Notes under the pieces: generated by a model
Database searches by the model: none
What the model saw: only the letters and a program-made list of their open reading frames with translations
Told to the model about the DNA's origin: nothing
In this document: piece after piece, positions 6,157 through 10,511 of the stretch
How positions within the stretch are numbered: position 1 is the first letter of the stretch
Layout: each line of letters begins with the position of its first letter
Position numbers and translations under genes: made by a program
Source of the DNA: an uncultured Actinomycetes bacterium
Lineage (GTDB): Bacteria > Actinomycetota > Thermoleophilia > Solirubrobacterales > Solirubrobacteraceae
Direction of reading: 5' to 3'
Length of the DNA: 10,511 nt
Assembly (NCBI GenBank): GCA_937888775.1
Contig: CALAQT010000203.1
Span: 1 to 10,511, forward strand

Positions 6157-6202
6157 GCCGCTGGCGTCCTACCCGCACGCCGGCTGGATGAGCCGCTGGC
6201 GT
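6138..6202. repeat. direct repeat duplicating the 3' end of the permease gene
   Basis: Positions 6138-6167 and 6173-6202 agree at 28 of 30 bases, 35 bases apart. The first copy contains the last permease codons (RTLAG) and its TGA stop at 6154-6156; the second copy has the equivalent of RTPAG and a TGA at 6189-6191, downstream of the gene and in another frame. Confidence 0.85.
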
Positions 6203-6222
6203 TTGCGAACCGGCGGTCCGGC

Positions 6223-6228
6223 TAGGCT
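6223..6228 (+). promoter_or_regulatory. possible -10 element of the DUF1028 gene
   Basis: TAGGCT (TANNNT) lies 32 bases before the GTG at 6261, implying a leader of roughly 25 bases. The -35 position is unclear. The rest of the 104-base gap after the permease holds only the repeat at 6138-6202. Confidence 0.3.
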
Positions 6229-6260
6229 CGCGACGGAGATAGTGGCGGAATAATCCAATC

Positions 6261-7208
6261 GTGGCCACCGAACCTCAGTCCATCGAATCGTCGGCGCTCA
6301 TTCATCAGCGCGCCCGTCAGGGCACCTACTCGATCGTCGCACGCGACCCGGCGAGCGGCGAGCTGGGCGTCGCCGTGCAGTCGCACTGGTTCTCGGTCGG
6401 GCCGATCGTCCCCTGGGCGCAGGCCGGCGTCGGCGCCGTGGCCACCCAGGCCAATGTCGAGCTCGCCTACGGTCCGCGGGCGCTGGATCTGATGCGCGAC
6501 GGCCTGGACGCCCGCCAGGCGCTCGCGCAGCTGGTGGCTCAGGACGAGGGCGCGGCCACCCGCCAGGTGGCGGTGGTCGACGTGCACGGCAACGCCGCCG
6601 TGCACACGGGCGAGAGCTGCATCCCCGTCGCGGGCCACCTCACCGGGGACGGCGTCTCCTGCCAGGCCAACGTGATGTCCAACGAGCTGGTGGTTCCGGC
6701 GATGCTCGAGGGGTTCCGCTCGGCGCCAGGCTTGCTGGCCAGCCGGCTGCTGGCCGCGCTGGACGCCGCCGAGCTGGCGGGCGGTGATGTGCGCGGACGC
6801 CAGTCGGCGGCGATCCTCGTCGTCCCGGCGGCCGGCGATCCGTGGGAGACCGTGGTGGCGCTGCGCGTGGAGGACCATCCCGACCCGCTGGAGGAGCTGC
6901 GACGGCTGGCGCGCCTGAACGAGGCGTATATGGCCGCCGGCGAAGGCGATCAGCGGGTCAGCGAGGGCGACCACGACGCGGCCGCGCGCCTGTACCAGCG
7001 GGCCAGCGCATTGGCGCCTGAGAGCGATGAGCTGCGCTTCTGGGGTGGACTGGGCGCCGCCCAGACGGGCGACCTGGAGGGCGGCCTGGCCCAGGTGCGC
7101 GCCGCGATCGAGATCAATCCCGGCTGGCGGCTGCTGCTGAGCCGGCTGCCGGCCGAGGTCGCGCCGGCAGCGCGCTCCGTGCTGGAACGACTCGACGCGC
7201 AGGATTGA
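6261..7208 (+). CDS. DUF1028 domain protein with TPR-like C-terminal region
   Basis: A 315-residue protein. Residues about 21-215 match the DUF1028 family: GTYSIVARDPASGELGVAVQSHWFSVG at 21-47, PWAQAGVGAVATQANVELAYGPRALDLM, RQVAVVDVHGNAAVHTGESC, and CQANVMSNELVVPAM. The family is thought to have an Ntn-hydrolase-like fold; the substrate is unknown. Residues about 216-315 contain helical repeats resembling TPR units (EGDHDAAARLYQRASALAPES, then GDLEGGLAQVRAAIEINPGW), suggesting a protein or peptide contact. GTG at 6261 gives about 20 residues before the domain; no strong ribosome binding site supports it, though GGCGGA lies 11 bases upstream. No signal peptide or membrane segment is visible, so it is probably cytosolic. 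It stands alone between the exporter and a structured gap. Confidence 0.88.
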   Translation: MATEPQSIESSALIHQRARQGTYSIVARDPASGELGVAVQSHWFSVGPIVPWAQAGVGAVATQANVELAYGPRALDLMRDGLDARQALAQLVAQDEGAATRQVAVVDVHGNAAVHTGESCIPVAGHLTGDGVSCQANVMSNELVVPAMLEGFRSAPGLLASRLLAALDAAELAGGDVRGRQSAAILVVPAAGDPWETVVALRVEDHPDPLEELRRLARLNEAYMAAGEGDQRVSEGDHDAAARLYQRASALAPESDELRFWGGLGAAQTGDLEGGLAQVRAAIEINPGWRLLLSRLPAEVAPAARSVLERLDAQD

Positions 7209-7266
7209 CTTGGTGTCGTGGATCGAAAATCCGTCAGGCGATTTATGAAAACGGCACTCGGTTCCG

Positions 7267-7278
7267 CGGGATATCCCG
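7267..7278. repeat. perfect 12-base palindrome CGGGATATCCCG
   Basis: Perfectly self-complementary, and partly flanked by GGTT (7260-7263) and AACC (7279-7282) with a 3-base offset. It overlaps the left arm of the long hairpin by two bases, so the two structures would compete in RNA. Confidence 0.7.
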
Positions 7279-7327
7279 AACCTGGCCGAAAAAGCGCATT
7301 CGTAGTTCGCTTTTTCGGCCAGGTTCG
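7277..7327. terminator. perfect 20-bp hairpin, possible bidirectional terminator
   Basis: Arms at 7277-7296 and 7308-7327 are perfect reverse complements over 20 bases with an 11-base loop. The stem contains an A5 run in the left arm and T5 in the right, near the loop. It lies between convergent genes, 69 bases after the DUF1028 stop. No T tract follows the stem on either strand, so it is not a textbook intrinsic terminator; a dispersed repeat element is the main alternative. The structure is certain; the function is inferred. Confidence 0.55.
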
Positions 7328-7458
7328 CCGAAGGAGCCCCGGCTAGGTGCGGGGAACGGGGCGGGCGGGTGTAAATGGCAGCCGACCGTGACCGTGGCCC
7401 GTCTGTCGGTTGCGCGCAGGGATCGAGGTCCGCTCCGGACCTGGCTAGCGTCCGCGAG

Positions 7459-7494
7459 CAGGGGTTTTCCGATCGGCTCTCCGCGCGACCCCTG
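7459..7494 (-). terminator. possible terminator hairpin of the FAD oxidase gene
   Basis: On the minus strand the stop codon of the oxidase (7497-7495) is followed at once by CAGGGGT, and after 22 bases by its exact complement ACCCCTG. A 7-base GC-rich stem directly at a gene end suggests a 3'-end structure, but there is no T tract and the loop is large. Confidence 0.35.
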
Positions 7495-9120
7495 TCAGAC
7501 CGGGTCGATCAGCACACCGGGATTGAGCGCCCCGGTGGGGTCGACGGTGGCCTTGGCCGCCGCCAGCGCCGCGGCGAAAGGCTCCGGCCGCTGACGGTCA
7601 TACCAGCGACGATGATCGCGCCCGACGGCGTGATGATGGGTGATCGTGCCCCCGCCGGCGAGGATCGCGTCGGCCGCGGCGCGCTTGATCTGCGCCCACT
7701 GCGCCAGCTCCTCGCCGCGCCGGACCGGGGCCAGGACGGTGTAGTAAGGCGCCGTGCCGTCCGGGTAGACGTGCGTGAGCCGGCAGGTGACGATCCCTCC
7801 GCCGCAGGCATCCCGCACCGCGGCGCGCGTGGCCTCTAGCACCGAGGCGTTGAAGCGCTCGAACCGATCCCAGGTGATGGCGGTCTCAAACGTCTCTGAC
7901 AGCACCCCCATCGCCACGAATGTGTCCCGCAGGTAGGGGGCACGCACGAATGCCGCACGCCAGCTGCCGACCGCGCCACCCGCGGTCTCAGCGCCACTCT
8001 TAGTGCCACCGGCGGCCTCAGCGCCTCCGCCGCCGGGCGCGTCCCAAGCGCCGCCCTGCTCGGCGCAGCACTCCAGCGCCAGGTCCATCCACGGCTCGGT
8101 CTCGTTATGGGCGGATTCAAAGCCGAGCACCAGCAGCGCGGCCGAGCCATCGCCCGCGCCGGTCAGTTGTGCCTCCTCGGCGCTGAGCAGACGGCAGTTG
8201 GACGGGAACAGCCCGGACTGCGAGAGCGCGCGCACGGTCTCCGCCCCGGCCTGGAAATCGGCGAAGCGCACGCCGCGTGAGCTGCGCCAGACGGGCCTGG
8301 GCCGGACCCGCACCCACGCCTCGGTGAGCACCCCGAGCGTCCCCTCGGAGCCGATCAGCATCCGGTCAGGGGAGACGCCGGCGCCGGAGCCGGGCAGCCG
8401 GCGCGATTCCCATATCCCGGTGGGCGTGACCGCCCGGACCGACTCCACCAGATCGTCTATGTGCGTGTGCAGGGTGGCGAAGTGACCGCCGGCGCGGGTG
8501 GCGATCCAGCCGCCCAGGGTCGAGAACTCGAACGACTGGGGAAAGTGGCGCAGCGTCAGCCCGTGCTCGGCGAGTTGGCGCTCCAGCCCGGGTCCGGTGG
8601 CGCCGGCCTGGATTCGAGCCGCCATCGACACGGGATCGACCTCCAGCACTCGATCGAGCGCCTTGAGGTCGACCGTCACCGCGCCGGCGAACCGCTCGCC
8701 GACGATCGCTTCCACGCCGGCGACGACGCTCGTGCCGCCGCCGAACGGGATCACCGCCGCGCCGGCCGAGATCGCCCAGTCGAGCACGGCGCCCAGCTGC
8801 GCCTCGTCGCGTGGGTGCGCGACGAGGTCGGGCGGATGATCAAACTGACCGCGGAACGCCCGCACCACGTCGCGGTAGGAGCGCCCGTAGCAGTGCAGGG
8901 TCCGCTCGTAGTCGTCGGCGCGGCAGATCGCCGCCAGGCGCTCAGGCGCACGCAGGCGGGGGGGCGGGAGGCGGCACTGCTCCAGCGCGACGGGCGACTC
9001 AGGCTCCGCCGAGCCGAAGCCCAGTCGCTGGGCCAGGAACGCCGCCGTGGCCCGCAGCTCGTCAGGCGCGGGCTGCTCGTCCTCATATCCCCAGCCCCAA
9101 TGCTTCAAGCGCCTAGCCAC
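7495..9120 (-). CDS. FAD-binding oxidase, alkyldihydroxyacetonephosphate synthase (AGPS)-like
   Basis: A 541-residue flavoprotein of the VAO/PCMH type. Key parts: the AGPS-like N-terminal HWGWGYED at 7-14; the FAD loop IPFGGGTSVVAGVE at 124-137; FPQSFEFSTLGGWIATRAGGH at 193-213; MLIGSEGTLGVLTEAWVRVRP at 254-273; and near the C-terminus GTITHHHAVGRDH at 491-503, matching the His-rich active-site motif of AGPS. AGPS makes ether-lipid precursors in eukaryotes; bacterial relatives have mostly unproven roles, so only the family is claimed. GTG at 9120 is chosen although the frame is open to 9306, because the family sequence begins there, a TACAGT box lies 6 bases upstream, and a longer form would overlap the divergent Nudix gene. 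A Gly/Ala-rich insert at 361-386 is built from a 10-residue repeat. Confidence 0.87.
   Translation of the reverse strand: MARRLKHWGWGYEDEQPAPDELRATAAFLAQRLGFGSAEPESPVALEQCRLPPPRLRAPERLAAICRADDYERTLHCYGRSYRDVVRAFRGQFDHPPDLVAHPRDEAQLGAVLDWAISAGAAVIPFGGGTSVVAGVEAIVGERFAGAVTVDLKALDRVLEVDPVSMAARIQAGATGPGLERQLAEHGLTLRHFPQSFEFSTLGGWIATRAGGHFATLHTHIDDLVESVRAVTPTGIWESRRLPGSGAGVSPDRMLIGSEGTLGVLTEAWVRVRPRPVWRSSRGVRFADFQAGAETVRALSQSGLFPSNCRLLSAEEAQLTGAGDGSAALLVLGFESAHNETEPWMDLALECCAEQGGAWDAPGGGGAEAAGGTKSGAETAGGAVGSWRAAFVRAPYLRDTFVAMGVLSETFETAITWDRFERFNASVLEATRAAVRDACGGGIVTCRLTHVYPDGTAPYYTVLAPVRRGEELAQWAQIKRAAADAILAGGGTITHHHAVGRDHRRWYDRQRPEPFAAALAAAKATVDPTGALNPGVLIDPV
7973..8032. repeat. two-copy 30-base tandem repeat inside the FAD oxidase gene
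   Basis: Units 7973-8002 and 8003-8032 agree at 21 of 30 bases, and at 20 of the first 23. They encode GAEAAGGTKS and GAETAGGAVG, a low-complexity insert between two parts of the oxidase. The frame is preserved. Confidence 0.6.
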
Positions 9121-9125
9121 TGCGC

Positions 9126-9145
9126 CACTGTACCCAGGTACGGTG
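9126..9145. promoter_or_regulatory. near-palindromic divergent leaderless promoter region
   Basis: The 20 bases from 9126 to 9145 equal their own reverse complement at 16 of 20 positions. They contain two TANNNT boxes facing outward: TACAGT on the minus strand (9132-9127) and TACGGT on the plus strand (9139-9144). Each is followed by exactly 6 bases and then a GTG start (9120 minus, 9151 plus). No clear -35 boxes are seen. Confidence 0.55.
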
Positions 9146-9150
9146 TAGCC

Positions 9151-9798
9151 GTGACGGTATCGCCCGGCCTGCTCGCCCGTGGTCCCTGGAAGCCCTCCCA
9201 GGTCGACGTCTCCTGGCGTCCTGAACCTTTCGCGCCGTCTCAGAGCACGACCGATGCCGCCGACAGCGCGCTGGACGAGCTGCGCCGCCGGGGCTCGCCG
9301 AGCCACGACGGCCTGGCGGCCAGGATGTCCGCCTACCGGGTCGCCGGCGATCGGCTGGCCCTTGAGCTACAGCCTGCCCGCTGGGCACTGCGGCTGGTGG
9401 GCGACAACGCCGCCGCCAGCCTCTCGGCGCTCTGCGTAGTTCGCGCCGCCGACGGGCGCTGGCTGGCCGGCCGCCGGGCCGGATGGCTCGCCTCCTGGGC
9501 TGGGCGCTGGGCGCTGGGCGCCGGCGGATCGGTGGAAGTCGACGAGAACCCGATCGACACCCTGAGCCGAGAGCTGGAGGAGGAGTGGTCGGTGGCGCCC
9601 GAGCGTCTGAGCGTGGAGGCGCTGGTCGCCTTGCCCAATCAGGTGGTGCTGCTGATCGGCATGGCGTGGCTGGCGGACGGGGCATCGGTCACGCCGGACG
9701 CAGAGCACGACGAGTTCGCGTGGTGGCCCGCGGAGGTGGAACAGTGGCCGCCGGAGGCCGATGCGCCGTTGCGCCTGATGGGCGAGCTCCTGGTCTAG
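9151..9798 (+). CDS. Nudix hydrolase domain protein
   Basis: A 215-residue protein whose second half is a Nudix domain. The Nudix box is at 126-148: GSVEVDENPIDTLSRELEEEWSV, with the REL-E-EE core intact; the usual glycine near its end is Ser147. Nudix enzymes hydrolyse nucleoside diphosphates linked to another group, using Mg2+ held by the box glutamates; the substrate cannot be named. The first 90 or so residues (WRPEPFAPSQS, LDELRRRGSPSHDGLAARM, LELQPARWALRLV) are not part of the core and may be a separate recognition region. GTG at 9151 is chosen because it sits 6 bases after a TACGGT box; the frame extends upstream only as antisense to the oxidase gene. It diverges from the AGPS-like oxidase. 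Confidence 0.85.
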   Translation: MTVSPGLLARGPWKPSQVDVSWRPEPFAPSQSTTDAADSALDELRRRGSPSHDGLAARMSAYRVAGDRLALELQPARWALRLVGDNAAASLSALCVVRAADGRWLAGRRAGWLASWAGRWALGAGGSVEVDENPIDTLSRELEEEWSVAPERLSVEALVALPNQVVLLIGMAWLADGASVTPDAEHDEFAWWPAEVEQWPPEADAPLRLMGELLV

Positions 9799-9854
9799 TG
9801 CATCGTTCTCAGAATCCCTCTGCGCTCGGCCGGCGTGGTTCCGTAACGATGCAC
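9798..9854. repeat. 10-base inverted repeat spanning the gap before the DUF3817-like gene
   Basis: GTGCATCGTT at 9798-9807 and its exact complement at 9845-9854 enclose 37 bases. The left arm begins on the last base of the Nudix stop codon and the right arm ends 2 bases before the next ATG (9857). It could end Nudix transcription or restrict access to the next start; neither is shown. Confidence 0.6.
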
Positions 9855-9856
9855 CA

Positions 9857-10156
9857 ATGAGTGTGATCACATTTCGCCGCCTGGAGGTGGCGTCGTTCAC
9901 GCACTCGACGGTCTATCTGTCGCTGCTGGTCTGTGCATTCGTACTCGGGAAACCAGAGCCGGAAACCTTCATCCTCGGCCTCTCCCACGGCCTGATCTGG
10001 ATCGTCATGTCGCTGGTCTGCATCGCCGCCGCCCGGATCCGGGTGATTCCGTTCTGGCTGGCGGTCGACGTGGCGGTGCTGGGCGGCCTGGGACCGTTTG
10101 CCGGATCGATCGGATTTCTGGTTGCAGACCGGAGGCGGGCGCGCAGCACGCGTTAG
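9857..10156 (+). CDS. small integral membrane protein, DUF3817-like
   Basis: A 99-residue protein with three hydrophobic segments at about 13-31, 37-59 and 64-90 and a basic C-terminal tail (DRRRARSTR). The pattern [19 protein letters not shown], then [27 protein letters not shown], then [18 protein letters not shown], resembles the DUF3817 family of small actinobacterial membrane proteins, whose function is unknown. His44 in the second segment (SHG) matches the histidine I recall in that position of the family. ATG at 9857 gives a natural start just before the first segment. It lies between the Nudix gene and the E2 gene in the same direction, 58 bases after the first and 14 before the second. 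Confidence 0.8.
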   Translation: MSVITFRRLEVASFTHSTVYLSLLVCAFVLGKPEPETFILGLSHGLIWIVMSLVCIAAARIRVIPFWLAVDVAVLGGLGPFAGSIGFLVADRRRARSTR

Positions 10157-10159
10157 AGT
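10154..10159 (+). promoter_or_regulatory. possible -10 element of the E2 gene
   Basis: TAGAGT (TANNNT) overlaps the stop codon of the DUF3817-like gene and lies 11 bases before the ATG at 10171, implying a very short leader. No ribosome binding site is clear, although AAGG occurs at 10162-10165. Confidence 0.3.
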
Positions 10160-10170
10160 GCAAGGCCCGT

Positions 10171-10511
10171 ATGGCAGTTCAAACGAGCACGGTTGAGGTC
10201 GTTATGCCCGCGATGGGGGACTCCGTCGCCGAGGGCACCGTCCTGGAATGGCACAAGCAGGAGGGCGACTCGATCGCCGTCGACGAAACCCTGGTCGAGA
10301 TTTCCACCGACAAGGTCGATGCCGAGGTGCCCTCGCCCGTGGCCGGCACAATCGTCAAGCTCCACGCCGCCGAAGGCGACACGGTCGCCGTCGGAGCGGT
10401 GCTGGCCGAGATCGCCACCAACGGCGCCGGCGGCCCGTCCGCCACCGGGAACGGCGATGCCGTCGGCTCGGCGACGCCCGCCCGGCCCGCACAGGCCGCC
10501 CCCCAGCCCGC
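10171..10511 (+). CDS. 2-oxoacid dehydrogenase E2 component (dihydrolipoamide acyltransferase), N-terminal lipoyl domain, cut by window edge
   Basis: The first 113 codons are visible. Residues about 7-84 form a biotinyl/lipoyl domain: [23 protein letters not shown], then [19 protein letters not shown] with the lipoylated lysine at K48. A flexible Ala/Pro/Gly-rich linker follows (85-113 and beyond the edge). This is the swinging arm of a 2-oxoacid dehydrogenase complex, passing the acyl group from E1 to CoA. The DKVDAE(V)PSP motif is like succinyltransferase (SucB-type) or branched-chain E2 proteins; the catalytic domain needed to decide lies outside the window. The start ATG at 10171 gives the usual short N-terminus. 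Confidence 0.92.
   Translation, partial: MAVQTSTVEVVMPAMGDSVAEGTVLEWHKQEGDSIAVDETLVEISTDKVDAEVPSPVAGTIVKLHAAEGDTVAVGAVLAEIATNGAGGPSATGNGDAVGSATPARPAQAAPQP

Larger units (their letters stand above)
7209..7494. other. 286-base non-coding gap rich in inverted repeats
   Basis: This gap between two convergent genes holds four separate inverted repeats: the palindrome at 7267-7278, the hairpin at 7277-7327, a 7-base stem at 7426-7432/7436-7442 and the arms at 7459-7465/7488-7494. A smaller CCCCG/CGGGG pair (7337-7341, 7350-7354) is also present. The first third is AT-richer than the surroundings. A 33-codon frame from ATG 7245 to TAG 7346 exists but runs through the hairpin and has no other support. 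Confidence 0.7.

Noticed and set aside
7245..7346. Possible 33-residue peptide gene in the structured gap
   Set aside because: The frame is short, runs through the perfect hairpin, and has no ribosome site or family match; the inverted repeat explains the sequence better.
7973..8032. CRISPR-like array
   Set aside because: There are only two diverged adjacent units with no spacers, in frame within a coding region.
8461..9150. Upstream extension of the Nudix frame
   Set aside because: It is the shadow of the oxidase on the opposite strand; its composition is Arg/Gly-rich with no recognisable domain.
9121..9306. Longer start of the FAD oxidase (603 residues)
   Set aside because: The added 62 residues are antisense to the Nudix gene, lack family similarity, and a leaderless start fits GTG 9120.

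Overview
The window is GC-rich and densely coded on both strands, with frequent GTG starts and many starts that lack a Shine-Dalgarno sequence. It fits a high-GC actinobacterium. The combination of a DrrA-type exporter ATPase, a DUF1028 protein, a DUF3817-like membrane protein and an AGPS-like flavoprotein suggests Thermoleophilia/Solirubrobacterales, but that placement is inferred from memory of gene families, not from a search. I see no tRNA, rRNA, CRISPR array, transposase or phage gene.

Layout. (1) 1-2116: an ABC1/UbiB-family kinase-like gene (minus strand, cut by the window edge) follows a glyoxalase II-like metallo-hydrolase in one operon. This diverges, across 35 bp, from a glyoxalase I gene that leads into a small hypothetical gene (2135-2473). 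(2) 2474-4384: a ketopantoate reductase-like gene downstream of a TetR-type regulator, both minus. (3) 4385-6156: a DrrA/DrrB-type ABC exporter facing the regulator. The ATPase reading frame is broken by two adjacent TAG codons, and the permease appears to have lost its first two membrane segments. A near-consensus promoter with a small palindrome inside its spacer lies between regulator and exporter. (4) 6261-7208: a DUF1028 protein with a TPR-like C-terminus, then a 286-bp structured gap with a perfect 20-bp hairpin. (5) 7495-9798: an AGPS-like FAD oxidase (minus) and a Nudix protein (plus), divergent across 30 bp that are themselves a near-palindrome. (6) 9857-10511: a small DUF3817-like membrane protein, then the start of a 2-oxoacid dehydrogenase E2 gene.

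How it fits together. The glyoxalase I and II-like genes could form a two-step 2-oxoaldehyde detoxification pair under a shared control region. TetR plus DrrAB looks like a self-contained, repressor-controlled efflux unit that is probably decaying. The remaining genes look like ordinary chromosomal housekeeping or accessory genes. No clear new defence, mobile or biosynthetic system is visible. The points most worth a second look are the damaged exporter, the symmetric leaderless promoter at 9121-9150, two duplicated gene tails (2476-2565 and 6138-6202) and the structured gap at 7209-7494.
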